Positions 30,500 to 41,800 of a stretch of 64,000 bases of DNA are shown piece by piece. A program made the translations under genes and the position numbers. A model generated the notes under the pieces. It saw only the letters and a list, made by a program, of their open reading frames with translations. It searched no databases and was not told the origin of the DNA. The DNA lies in the NCBI GenBank assembly GCA_903772945.1, contig CAICTM010000193.1:1-64000 (forward strand). Reading direction: 5' to 3'. The stretch's first letter is position 1. Each line of letters begins with the position of its first letter. The stretch is from Seminavis robusta (taxonomy: Eukaryota; Bacillariophyta; Bacillariophyceae; Naviculales; Naviculaceae).

Positions 30500-32679
30500 T
30501 GTGGATCTTCTTGCAAGAAGTAGCTAGCTATCGCATCAACTAGCTAGTTTTTCTTTTTTTTGCTGGTTGAACGGTTGAACTTGCCAATGACGAACAGCCC
30601 AAGAGCTATTAGATCTATCTGGTGCTTACCGGCTGCGGAGATCATGTACTAGTCTACAAGCGCTTACAGTGTCAGAGCCAGAGCCAGCTATGATGCAAAA
30701 GTTGAACCAAAGCAACTACCAGGTAGATCTGCTTGGATCTTGTCCAAGCAAAAGTGGGAATCGAATTGCAATCCAAATAAATGTTGTCGTAGCTACAGTG
30801 GGAATCGAATTACTCTAGCTACCGGTAGCTAGCCAGTGTATCACAAGAGCAAAACAGCCCAGCTGCCTGTAGAAGCGTTCTTTCTTCGATTGATTTTCCA
30901 TGTTGAAGGGAACGCTGCTGATCGGGAAGAAGCGAGCATTGCAACATTGCAACATTGCAAGCAGACAAGGAAGGCAGAAGAAGTTTGAAGAACGACAGGG
31001 AAAACCCACCTTCAGCCAAGCAACGAAAGCTGTCCAACTTCAGTACCTAACAGCTAGCTAGCCAGTAGTCAATTGCTTGCAAGACCCAGAGCTGGATTAG
31101 AATGCTGAAGAACTAATTGGTTCAAGTTTTGGCTTTGCGGAGATTCTTTCTGGCTGTTTCCCGAGTGTTCCCTTGGGCTGTGGGCTGCGAAGGAGGCTTC
31201 TGAGGGCCGGTTCCTCCACAACAGCTCCAGCTACCGTACTTGGTGATGGTCAGGGTGGTACCGGTAGCTAGCTGAGACCCACCAGTTTTGCAACAGCCTT
31301 GTCAACTAGCTACTAGCCACTAACCCCCAGGTCGATCAACAGCAACTACAAGACCTACCGGTACAGCCTACCGGTACCTGGCACAGGATGCCACAGCATA
31401 CAGCATGGCAAAGTGGAAGCCATGGTGGTGGCAAAACCAACATCAAGCGTACCCAACCAAGATATTATCATCTTGCTATCATCTTCTACTTTGTGGCGGC
31501 AAGTGGCCATTGCGTTGCTCCGAAAGGTTCCCCTTCGCAAGAAACTTTCACAAATTGGGTGGTGACCAATCTAATACAGAGAACGGAAGCAAGCTACCGG
31601 TACCGGTACACCGGTACGTCAAGCAAGGGAACGATGATTAGTTGCAATTTGGGAAGTTAATGTTTTAGGGGCACTCCTTGTCCCCTCTTACCTCACATGG
31701 CCTGTGGGTTGCCGAGTTGCGGCTCATACGAACCTGAAGAGAGGGAAGTTTGACAATTATATTGATAACTCGCAACGTGCTGGCTGTGGCTGTGGCTATG
31801 GTACCAGTACTACCGGTACTCAGTCAGTACATGAACTCTGGAGTCTGGAGCTTTGGAGTATCTAGCATCTACGACGTAGCTAGCTAGTAGTAGTGCTTGA
31901 GAGCTATCAAGCCAATGTAGAGTCTACTCTACTGATCAGAATAAGACCTTTCGAAAGTCAATAAATCTATTCGTAGCGCTAGCTAGCTAGCGTACGGACT
32001 CGAATACTCTAGTACTAGATAGGCACCAGTTTTAGCTAGCTATAGTAGCTACCAGCTACCGGTACTCTGAGTAGTACTGTTGAAGTCTTGACCGTAGTAC
32101 AGTCGTACCGTTGTCGCAGTCTCGCAACTCGCAATCCGATTCTCTTGCGGTTTGTATGTACATGTACATGTGTGTATGTACGCATACCTGGTACCTTGGA
32201 TGGAGCATGGAGCTTGGTGTACCGGCCGATAAGCCGAAGTTCATGTAGACCGGTGGCAGCAGGCCCAGAGGCCCAGCAGCCACTGGTCGATCGATTATTG
32301 AAGTGAAGATGCTTGTGGTGTCGTGTGCTCTTTTTCCAACCCCAACAGTGCCTTTGGATTTAATGGAGGCATCCAATGATCGTAAAAATTGGGTCCGCGC
32401 TTCCTCCCGTGCTTTGACACTTGAACACTTCAACTGGCATGATGACCTTGATAGTTGTTTGGCATGATTGGTGTGTCTAAAACCTTTGCACAGTGAACTA
32501 GCTCAAAGAGACTCTGAGAGTTATGTGCCAGTGCTATAGTCATGGAGATGCTTCCCTTGGCTTCCTTCATCAAAGCTTCATGTTTCATGTGGCATGTGAT
32601 TTACTGTAGGAAGTTTAGTGCTTTCCAGTACTGTTTACACTGGTACTAATCACCATAAAGCTAAACCTGCACCTGCAAT
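30500..32679. other. long gap rich in short palindromes
   Basis: Over 2 kb without a supported gene. There are many TAGCTAGC and TACCGGTA words (30520, 31260, 31355-31380, 31595-31615, 31800-31815, 31975-31995, 32050-32065) and a triple ATTGCAAC repeat near 30940. Short frames such as 31388-31660 and 32056-32433 have no recognisable content. Confidence 0.5.
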
Positions 32680-33555
32680 ATGCAATCTTTAACAACAGTC
32701 ATTGGTGCTAATTCCCACATGTTGATATCAAATATCATCAATGGCCGTTTCGAAGGAAGGCTCTTGCAGGGCAACTTGGCCACCTTGTCTCCTTCCATGT
32801 TCCAGGTTGTCTTCATAATCTGTTTCCTTTCTCAAGTAGAAGCACACAATATTCCAAAACACAACCAAATTCGCACCATGAGCACTACTATCTTCCAAAA
32901 TCGCCGCCCCCAGCGCCGCAGTTCCCAGTCCAGTTGCGGAAGCATCAGGAGCACTCGCCGTCCTTCCTTGATGAGGCGCAGCAAGAGCAATGATGATGAA
33001 GGCGGCAGCATGCGCCACTTGGTCGATTACTCCAAGAAACGTGCTACCCATGATGCCAAGAACCGTTCTTCTTGTCGTGGACCCGCCATTAGCCGTCAAA
33101 TGTATGAGGGCAACAGTCCCAACAAGAACAAGAATATCAGCGCACGGGATCTTGACTGGGGTATGCTTTCTCAAACCATGGACCTGTCCAACGAATCCAT
33201 TGATTCTCCGGTGCGTCGCGGCAGCATGGACAACAGCAGCCAGGATGAAATGGAGCTTCTTCAACAGAGGCCTCAAATGTCGAGACGCTCCCTGAACTGC
33301 AGTGCTAGATTGCGAGTCAATTTGGCAAGAAGCGCTTCCTGCCGTCCACCTCTTCTGGAAGACAGCAGCAACAACAACAACAATAGCATCACGGAGAGCA
33401 TCCCCGCTCCCACTGCAGCAGATGACAATGACTTTTGGGGAGAAGAGAACAGCTCCGAGGAGGAAATCCGTCCTTCGTTCGGAAGGAGCCAATCTGTAGG
33501 AACTTCTCTCTTCATTCGACGATCACCTGTTTCGTTCAATGCCAAGTTTGCATAG
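32680..33555 (+). CDS. Ser/Arg-rich hypothetical protein
   Basis: 291 residues if the ATG at 32680 is used, 225 residues from the in-frame ATG at 32878. From 32878 on the protein is basic and Ser-rich (RRPQRRSSQSS, RRPSLMRRSKS), then acidic (DDNDFWGEENSSEEE), with no folded domain that I recognise. Several RRxS and RSxS motifs could be phosphorylation sites. The extra N-terminal part contains a hydrophobic stretch (MFQVVFIICFLSQVEA) like a signal peptide. Its position in the middle of the extension makes it uncertain, and this stretch might be leader or a very short intron. Function unknown. Confidence 0.6.
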   Translation: MQSLTTVIGANSHMLISNIINGRFEGRLLQGNLATLSPSMFQVVFIICFLSQVEAHNIPKHNQIRTMSTTIFQNRRPQRRSSQSSCGSIRSTRRPSLMRRSKSNDDEGGSMRHLVDYSKKRATHDAKNRSSCRGPAISRQMYEGNSPNKNKNISARDLDWGMLSQTMDLSNESIDSPVRRGSMDNSSQDEMELLQQRPQMSRRSLNCSARLRVNLARSASCRPPLLEDSSNNNNNSITESIPAPTAADDNDFWGEENSSEEEIRPSFGRSQSVGTSLFIRRSPVSFNAKFA

Positions 33556-34800
33556 TACGACAACAGAAAGGAACGGCAGTACAGCATGGTACTATGCAGG
33601 TAATCAAGGGGGTGCACAATGTATATCTGATAACTACAGTTTATTTTTTAAAAATGAAGTCTAAAAACACACGTACCAGAAGAAGCATCTTCATTTAGCT
33701 TTTAAGAAGGCGTCCCTGTCTGATAGCAAGTCAAGTTATCTATAGTTTTTTAAAAAGTTGGCGGGCCAGATTCCAGGTAATTGCGTTCCTTACGATCTTC
33801 CATGGCTTTCATTGCCCGTGTTCAGAGTGAGCCGAAGCATTGGGAACCTCTTGGCTTTTAGCATGATGCTCGCAGCAATTACATTCAGTATCCTTTGCAA
33901 GGCTTCTTCAACGTTCTTGTCTGCATGTGGCCTTGTTTGGTGAAGCATCAAACGTGTGCACCCGGAAACACTATTATCGGGGCTACAAGCACGCACAGCA
34001 ATCAGTCGTACCATCCATTTGTTCTACCAAAAGACATCTGCCGAAGAAATTATAGCCATGGTTCTAAGCTATGCTTCATGCTGTAGATGCAGAACCAGGC
34101 GCTCAAGAATCAAGGGGCTCATCCAAGCAAGATTGCATCGGAGATAAGTTTAAGTGAGAGGCCGCCCCTCAAGGCACTCTGACACAGTTTCATGATTCCT
34201 GGACGGACACAGAACTGGAGACAAGTAAGTATGTGAGGGCCACATCAAAGTACGTCCGATGTGTGTAGCGATGGACATGGAGGCGGCTGTCACAGAGGTG
34301 CCGGTACACAGGGGTGATGGAGGTGAGACCAGGGAGAACTGCGACTTTGCCCTTTTAGTGTAGTGGGGTGCCCTTTCACGGTCCACTCTTGCATCCTCCC
34401 AATGGATCGTTCTTGCTCACAAAGTGCAAAGATGGAGGCATGAGGTGCTCTGCCACCGGTATCTGGAGGATATACAGTTGTACCGGTACCAGGTACCGAT
34501 CTATTCGATGGCGATATGGCGATGTTTACAGAGGAGTGCTATTATACGTGGCTTGGCTACCAAATTCTGTCTTCCCCTAAACCGGAAATTGCTCTCACAA
34601 ACAAACAAAAAAAGATAGCGAAGTTGCTTTTCCACGACAACTCCCACGGCTATTCGCGCTTTGCTACGGAGAAAAAACTAACTTGGACCCTGCTCTCAGG
34701 GTACGCAACCCAAAAAGCACACGGTAAACTTTCGATTTCGGGTGCCTTGAGAGCTACCGGTAGTGTTTCTTCCACAAACACAAAAACAGATACTTTAACA
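33556..34800. other. gap without supported gene
   Basis: Short frames only. The last part (open from 34516) is in frame with the next gene but is composed like leader DNA. Confidence 0.45.
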
Positions 34801-35124
34801 ATGACTCCTCGACAGCTTCTCCTTGTTTTGCTCATGGCCATGGCCTCTTCGACTTTGGCAGGTGGAGCGACGCGCAATCTCGACAACTCGGAACTACTGG
34901 ATGGCGGCACCGATTGCTGTCCCTGTGAGGCGGGTACGCATGGATTCTCAGAGGGTACCGAGCTCTGTCGAGTTGTGGATTACGACATGCCGGATTTCCC
35001 CAACTGTATGCCGGCAGACCTCACCGATGACTACGATGACACATTTGATGAACATTGGGATCCCAACGAACCCGACGCTAGCCTCGGCTGGAAGGACAGC
35101 TCTTGTCATGACGACAGCCAGTAA
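34801..35124 (+). CDS. small secreted acidic Cys-containing protein
   Basis: 107 residues from the ATG at 34801. The N-terminus is a textbook signal peptide (a short basic start, LLLVLLMAMASSTLA, then small residues). The mature part is acidic and carries six cysteines, in CCPC, LCRV, NCMP and SCHD contexts. It ends with an Asp/Pro/Trp-containing tail. No transmembrane segment or retention signal is seen, so it is probably secreted or luminal. I recognise no family. The frame is open upstream to 34516, but the signal peptide fixes the likely start. Confidence 0.65.
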   Translation: MTPRQLLLVLLMAMASSTLAGGATRNLDNSELLDGGTDCCPCEAGTHGFSEGTELCRVVDYDMPDFPNCMPADLTDDYDDTFDEHWDPNEPDASLGWKDSSCHDDSQ

Positions 35125-35879
35125 AACGATCACACCAAGCAAGCAGTGCAATGGTTGAATGATTGAACCGTGGATGCACGGCTGCCCAGGCATTCCGTAC
35201 GATGACGTATACTAAGGAGGAAAAAGGAGGAATGGATAGTATGAGGCAGTGGTTCTATGGCTAACTTAGGCCTTAAACTTCCTGGACAGAGTAAAATGAT
35301 AAGTGGCCGCTTGTCAATGATAGTGGGGACTGTCACTCTTGACAGTCGTTTGTATAGTACTTCTAGTCATTTCCAACCTTTATGGTGTTGCACGTGACCA
35401 AGGCAAGACTGCTTCGCAGAATGGCGCATTGTTGGTCGGAGAATACAAAAGTCGCTTGGATAAGAACCACACGAATGGCTCTCGGAGAGCTTTGTGAAGA
35501 CAGCTGGTGTGGTCTGGGCTGGTGGAACTGGCCATGTGAGACCTTCTCATTTTCTAGAAAAGCTTTGGCAGATTGGTGTGCGTTTCGCTGCTTGCATTTG
35601 TTCGAATTGTCCGGGTGGCTCCATCAATTCATCAATTCACCAACCCACAATCACCGTTTCGCCCTCGCAGGGCTCCGAATTTGGATGGATACACGGAAAA
35701 GCTCAAGAATCCTTCCTCTGCCTTTCGCAAGAATGCCACATCCTCGTCGCAGTATCGAACCTCGTTTCCTCCTGATGGATCTCGTTGCAGAAAGTCATAG
35801 GTGTCACGAAACTGGCTTGGGCCAACCGCCAATGGAGCATCCAAATGAGCCGGAATGACGCGAACAAAGTCCCACTGCC
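35125..35879. other. gap between convergent genes
   Basis: Holds a perfect 8-base hairpin, GACTGTCA/TGACAGTC with a 4-base loop, at 35328-35347. Frames over 35382-35858 have no recognisable content. Confidence 0.45.
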
Positions 35880-37151
35880 CTACTTTATTGACCCAGGTTG
35901 TGACTGCAGCGGGATCTCGGGAAAGAATGATCTGAACAATGGTATAAATTGTAGGTTTTCCATTGTCGCTGTAGGTTTCAAAGTCCAAGGCTTCGAAAGT
36001 ATCCCCCTTCCAATCAACAGGTTTCCAACCACCCCAACCAAACGGGTACGCGGGAGTTGGAGTGCTTGCACAATCGGACGTAACCCCAAGTCAGCGACTC
36101 CGGATCCGGGAAAGAAAAAGTTGAACAAGAGCACGATTCGTCTCCAACCTTTGCGACGATTCTCGGGTGTGTCTGGAACAATTTCGTCCTTTTCTTCGCG
36201 GGCATGAAACAAGAGCGCTCGTGTGTACTCTGGTTCCTGTGTGAGGATTGATGGTGGTTCTGCAGTCGTTGCAAAGAGGGCGTCACAAATCATCAAGGAT
36301 TTGGATGGTTTGTGTAGCAAAGCAACATCTTGATACTGGGAAGCCGGCCCTGGCTTGACACTGATAACCTCCCAAGAAAAGTCTGGTCCCAAAGGATTAT
36401 TGTTGCCCTCCTCACTGCTGACTGGCAATGGTTGGGTCCATGACGGAAACCCCAAAAATTGCCCTGGAAGGCTGATTGGAAAACTGTACTGACGATCCGT
36501 GACATAAAAGAGGGCATTCGGGAATTGTCGTGCAAAGGGTCCCGCATTGACCTTGTGTTCCACAGCGACGGTTGGCAAAATGATGGCTTTGACTGGCCCA
36601 TGAACGTCAATCAATTCTTGCAGCAAGTTCAAGCATTCTTTGGTAGGAGCCGCTGGAGCATAGACAACCAATCCTTTTAGGCCTTTGGATGCTGTCACTG
36701 TCATTCGAATAGGCACAAACACATAATAGATGCCAATAACCTGATCAAATGTCCACACGGCTCCTGGCACAACTTCCTGGCGAATCGTCCTTCGCCGAGA
36801 GTACGGTGCCACTGGCAGTGCTGGCCAAAGTGGCCATTGGCTATCCTCTGTGATCTCTCCATGAGCAACGGGTGCGTTTGTGAACAGAGTTGCAGCAGCC
36901 ATGGCAGCCGCTTTTCCCAAGTAGGACCTGCGACCAGTGCTTGCTTCGGTATCATTGCAACTCTTGTACAGATCTCTACTACTCCCAGTAGTGCGCTTGA
37001 TGTTGCATTTGTTTCTGGTGGTGGCCGATGAACTGCCAACCGCACGGTTATTAGGAGGGAATTGCAGCAGGTGGAATGCATCAGCCTTCCCCAGAACAAT
37101 AAATCCAAGGAGTGGGAACGCGACAATGGAAACCCATCTTGAACAAGCCAT
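35880..37151 (-). CDS. plastid/thylakoid DUF4336 protein
   Basis: 423 residues from the ATG at 37151. The body matches DUF4336, a metallo-beta-lactamase-like family of cyanobacteria and plastids whose activity is unknown. Visible matches are KAIILPTVAVEHKVNAGPF, FPNALFYVTDRQYSFP and PSKSLMICDALFATT. Three sorting signals stack at the N-terminus: a signal peptide ending ADA, then Phe26 in the diatom AF cleavage context, and then a twin-Arg motif RRSYLGKAAAMAAATLF at 74-90 ending near VAHG at 98. That is the layout of a plastid protein sent on to the thylakoid lumen by the Tat route. A membrane-facing anchor part follows (WTFDQVIGIYYVFVP). Intronless. Confidence 0.88.
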   Translation of the reverse strand: MACSRWVSIVAFPLLGFIVLGKADAFHLLQFPPNNRAVGSSSATTRNKCNIKRTTGSSRDLYKSCNDTEASTGRRSYLGKAAAMAAATLFTNAPVAHGEITEDSQWPLWPALPVAPYSRRRTIRQEVVPGAVWTFDQVIGIYYVFVPIRMTVTASKGLKGLVVYAPAAPTKECLNLLQELIDVHGPVKAIILPTVAVEHKVNAGPFARQFPNALFYVTDRQYSFPISLPGQFLGFPSWTQPLPVSSEEGNNNPLGPDFSWEVISVKPGPASQYQDVALLHKPSKSLMICDALFATTAEPPSILTQEPEYTRALLFHAREEKDEIVPDTPENRRKGWRRIVLLFNFFFPGSGVADLGLRPIVQALQLPRTRLVGVVGNLLIGRGILSKPWTLKPTATMENLQFIPLFRSFFPEIPLQSQPGSIK

Positions 37152-37795
37152 GATGACGCCCTCACATCCAAATCTTCAGGCGCCGTGTCTGCTCTAATAC
37201 CTATGCATACGGTACCTGTCGTTCATTCTGAACTTTCGGGAACAGGAGAAATGGTTGAGTGTTCCACAAAGGACGACGAGTGGATGGAGTTGAGGTGTCC
37301 AAGATAGATTTTTCAAAAATCTGGAAGATCCGAAAAGATCCAACCGTAAACATTTAAAACAGCAGAGCTGAGATCCAAGCTTTATATTTTGCCAGGGTGG
37401 TTGGGTAAACAGACTTCATCGTCTGTTACATGTAGCTGGAGCTCAACATTAAACCAGCAGAGCTGAAATGGGGATTTTAGGGTGGTTGGGTAAAATAGCA
37501 TTCAACGGTTTTCCAACGTGGTAGTAATAATGTTTTTAACACTTTTATCCTACTGTTTTGAAATCCATTGATAAAAATCAAAAATATGATGAAAGAAACT
37601 AGAAACAATACTTGCAAACATGGTTAATTTAAAAAATGAAACTTTTTATTCCATGTTTAGAAAAATCAAAATCCGTGAATAACCGCCAAGACTCCGCCAA
37701 GTCGGTTGGTGGTTTCACCACAAACACAGCGAAAGAAGATCGATCACTAAAGAGGCAACCGCAAAAACAAACACATCAAGCCAGCTACAAGCAAG
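37152..37795. other. AT-rich divergent intergenic region
   Basis: Promoters of the DUF4336 gene (minus) and the membrane-protein gene (plus) must lie here. It contains a short imperfect direct duplication at 37356-37409 and 37450-37495, sharing AGCAGAGCTGA and GGGTGGTTGGGTAAA. Confidence 0.5.
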
Positions 37796-38404
37796 ATGTT
37801 CGGAAAGACCAACAACCGCAGCAACGATCACCCCGCCGTGGCCTACAGCAATGTTCGTCTTGTGGAAGATCGTTCGGTGGATCTCTACATCCACAACTCT
37901 CGAGGCAAGGGCATCTGGAAGACCCAAGCATGGTTGGAAGAGGGACGACCCCGAGAGTTGGCATCTTTGAACATTGCCACTTGGAGTTTGCTAACAACGA
38001 GCATCAAGGACTACCAACTGGGATTGCGTCAAGCCAAAGCCAGGATCTATGTCCGCATGGTTCTTCCCATGTACTTTTTGTGGTTGATGTGTCTTATGGG
38101 TGCTACGTCCTACACCACCATCCAAGAGGCTGACATGATCAACCTAATTACATCCTTTGGCCTAATTGCCATGATTTTCGTTTCCCTTATGGTGTCCTCG
38201 CATTTCCAGCAAGTCCATGTCGATGAAGTCTTTAATCCTGCTGTACAATCAGTCTTGCAGGAACTGGCGCCCAAACTCACCGAAGCAGGATGGGAAGTTA
38301 CACTCATGACAGAGGCCGGTTCTTGGTGTCGTCGTCCAACAGTTTCCTTTCTCCGATTCACTCCTCTGCCTGATGAAGAAAAGGCTGCTGCAGAGAACCA
38401 GTAA
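37796..38404 (+). CDS. predicted two-helix membrane protein, unknown function
   Basis: 202 residues, intronless. Residues 1-85 are soluble and charged. Two hydrophobic helices follow (VLPMYFLWLMCLMGATSY and LITSFGLIAMIFVSLMV) with a short loop between them. A soluble C-terminal part of about 70 residues comes next (FNPAVQSVLQELAPKL, then GWEVTLMTEAG). Both ends probably face the cytoplasm. I cannot name a family. Clean codon use and a uniform frame argue for a real gene. Confidence 0.75.
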   Translation: MFGKTNNRSNDHPAVAYSNVRLVEDRSVDLYIHNSRGKGIWKTQAWLEEGRPRELASLNIATWSLLTTSIKDYQLGLRQAKARIYVRMVLPMYFLWLMCLMGATSYTTIQEADMINLITSFGLIAMIFVSLMVSSHFQQVHVDEVFNPAVQSVLQELAPKLTEAGWEVTLMTEAGSWCRRPTVSFLRFTPLPDEEKAAAENQ

Positions 38405-38825
38405 ATGACAATTCCGTTGATTTTCACCGAGTGGATGTTCATCTTCAAAAATAAAAGATTGAATCAAAATTGGCGTGTCGGCCAAAAATATAATCTACAC
38501 CATGGCAACTGAAGGAAGCAGCACGCCACATTCAATTCACTTCAGTTTATAATGTTTCATAATCAAAAAGGCAGTTTAATACTTTGGATATGGTGCAGCC
38601 GTGCCCATTCGTCATTTTTTGGCTTGCTGTAGTTATCATCGGCAAGGTGCATCCAGTTTCAGCACTTCCTTTCGTGCTCTCTGTTGGGGCAACGGATAGA
38701 GGGCCGAAAAAAACAGTAGCTAGTACATTATAATATCTACAAGTGCCAGTAGGTCACTATTCGACTGCACACTCAACTGTGCCCATCACCAACTCAATTG
38801 CCAGGGATACAAACATAGACATCGT
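38405..38825. other. gap between convergent genes
   Basis: AT-rich 3' flank sequence, with no supported gene. Confidence 0.5.
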
Positions 38826-41800
38826 TCACGTTAATGCATTTGTGGATTGTCGCGTAACTGACTTGCGGAGTTCAGAAAAATGCTGCTGCGATCGAGTGAG
38901 AGCCTCTCGAGACTCTTCAAACTCGACAGGGATGCTTCTCTTTCGTGACTCGGCCCTTGTCTTGATCCTCTCCATCATTTTCCTCGCACGGAACATTGCC
39001 CAGTCCACCTTGTGGATTGTAGACAGTATCTCTTGACTCCGAACTCCTTTGGACTTCATCTCACCAAGTGGAGTCGTCATCAGCGCTTCGCCAACGCCCG
39101 CCTTTTGAGCCAGAGAAGCCATCTTCAACTTTTCCAAGAGAATCTTTGTTCGTGCTGCGGCATCTAGTTTGCCACTGCCTTCTCTAGTAGCTGTAGAGAC
39201 GGTCTCTGCAACTTTTCTTGACGTGTCCTTGGTCAACAGCTCTTGCCGTCCTTCCACCATGGCAGCCAGTCGTTCGTGATATGCTTGAACAACTTTCAAA
39301 AGCATCTCACGATCGTTCGAACGAACGTGATAGATGGACTTTATTTCGGCTTGCTCACTCACGTCATCTTCCTGCACCTTTTCTTCTTCCACCAAATGCT
39401 TAGCGGGTTCCGCTGCCACTGGATCCTCCGTTCCTGCAGCTTTCGCTGGTACTGTTTTTGCTTTAGCTGGCGCTTCTTCTGATTCTCCCTTTACGGGCCC
39501 TGCTTCACCTTCTGCTGATTCTTCCTTTACGGGCCCTGTTTCACCTTTTGCTGATTCCTTTTCGGCTTCTTGTTCGGCTTCAACTGGCTCTTTTGTCGAT
39601 GCAGCGGTTGAAGCTACCTCAGGTGTGGTTGCTTGTTTCAATGCCGCGGCTGCAGCTTCCGCTGCCACTAATGCTGCTATGGCTGCCGCCTCCTGCTCGG
39701 CAATGTTTCTTGCAACATCTTCACCTGCTTCGTCAAAAGGAATTTCGTGTTCATCCAACGTCAGAAACGTTTTGATAGTCGTGCCATCATCGTCTTGAGA
39801 GACTGTGTAAGCAATGCCATTCTTGAATTCGACAACGTTTGGAACGCTCTTGTGGGAACGTGACTCCGACGTCTTTGTATCTTTGTCGTACTCATCATTT
39901 GCATTGAAGATACCCATCAGTTCGTCTCCTGCATAAGCTTCAACGGGCCCATCGTCCTCATCAGCAGTGCCAACAGGTTCGTCTCCAGGGTAAGATTCAA
40001 CGGGCCCATCACCTGATGTCGTAGCCGAACGAGGATCGGTCGGATCTTTCTCCGATATATGCGCAGAGCTCTTCCCACCGCTGCTCCCGCCCACTGCTGA
40101 GCCTACCGGTACGATCTCTGCGCCAAAATCGAATGCAAGGGCGTTGTTTGACTCTGCAAAGGCAAAGAGTTCGGCTAAGAAGTCCTCTTCTGTGGGTTGC
40201 CCATCTTCTGCCGACTTTGCTGTACGGACGTCGTCAGTGACAACCGTACGGGGGTCTTCAGTCAGTGCGGCAGTCTCACCGTCCATTTCTGACATGCTAG
40301 CTTCACCGATCGGCATGAACTGTGTTTCTGAAACTAGCTCCATTTTTGCTTCTCCTCCATCGCTTTGGCTATTCTGTACCACAATGGTTCCTCTGATGAT
40401 GGACTTGCCCTTCTCGTTGATCGTTTCAAGTGACTCAGTAGTGATAGCCGTTGACTTCGAGTCCGAGGAGCGCCACTTGTCGCCCTTCTTGTCTCTTTTC
40501 GACCTGCTGCTTGCGCTGCCTGTCCGCCCACTTTTCCCAGATTTGCTACCATCTGTGTCACCCCCTCGACGGCTCAGTTTTTCTGTCAATTCCCTAACGG
40601 AGCTACTACCCTTCGTGACCCTCGATCCGTCTTCATCTTGCTTCCCCCCTTTCAAGTCAAGGTCGACTAGGGAACTATTAAAGTTGAAGCTGTTTTCCAG
40701 GCTCTGTGCCGCCTCTTTGACCCTTGCCGACATACGAACAGGTGATTTCTCAAGGCTCTTTACAGTGAGCTCCTCAGTCTTTGGTGACTTTTCAAAACTC
40801 TCTGCTGCTTGTCTTACCCTCGAGGAGCCCGAGTTTTCTGAACTTTTGAAAGTTTTGTTGGCCGAGGACGTTCCTGACCTGTGACTGTCCATTGACCGAC
40901 TCTTGGAACTTGTGTGAGACTTTGTAGATTGGTGGTGTGATTTATCACTCCCCCGAGACTTGCTTGATACACTCTTGCCGCCGCCTCTCATGGAAGGCGG
41001 GTCTCCGAAACGGGCAGGCTTGGCCTCTTTGAAGCTGAACCTTTCGCCCATTGATGCCACTCTACCTTTTGTGGCACCACCGTCTTTGCCAGTGCTAGGT
41101 GCATCAGGTTTTGCAGGTTGATTTGCCTCTACTTTGTTCTTCGAAGAAGGCGATCCTTCTACTTTCTGCTTGACCTTGCTTTCATTGGTTTTCGAGGAAC
41201 TTGACTTGTCGCTCCCTTTCGACCCACTGCCCGATCCTCTGGAAGATCTTGAATGTCCACTTCCACTTTTACTAGACCCAGAAGCTGATCGGGATCCACT
41301 CCGATCTGATTTCTTGGATGAACGCGAGCTTGAGCCACTGGACTTTTTGGAGGATCGAGATGAGCGTGAGCCCCTTGAGCCTTCACTTTTATCTAGGGAT
41401 CCTTTGTCTGAACCACGAGAGGAATGACTGGAGGCTGATCGGGATCCACTCTTGTCTGATTTCTTGGATGAACCTGAGCCTGAGCCTGATTTCTTGGATG
41501 AACCAGAGCTTGAGCCACGGGACTTGTCATCCGACTGGTTGCTACCACCGGACTCTTGGGAGGATTTGGAATGTCGGCTCCCAGATCTACTTGCTCCAGA
41601 GGAACGGGATCCTTTGGAATGGTCACTGCCATCAAGAGATTGCTTGTCTGATCCATGTGATGAAGGGCTACGGGAGCGAGACCGAGAGCCTCTTGAACCT
41701 GAACCTACACTGCCACTTCTTTGTGATTTGTTCGATCCATGCGATGAAGGGGTGCGGGAGCGAGACTGAGACCCCCCTGAACCTGAACCTACACTGCCAC

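Noticed and set aside
40144-40884. 246 aa plus-strand frame
   Set aside because: Antisense of the Ser-rich gene; composition (Ser/Leu/Pro) comes from that.
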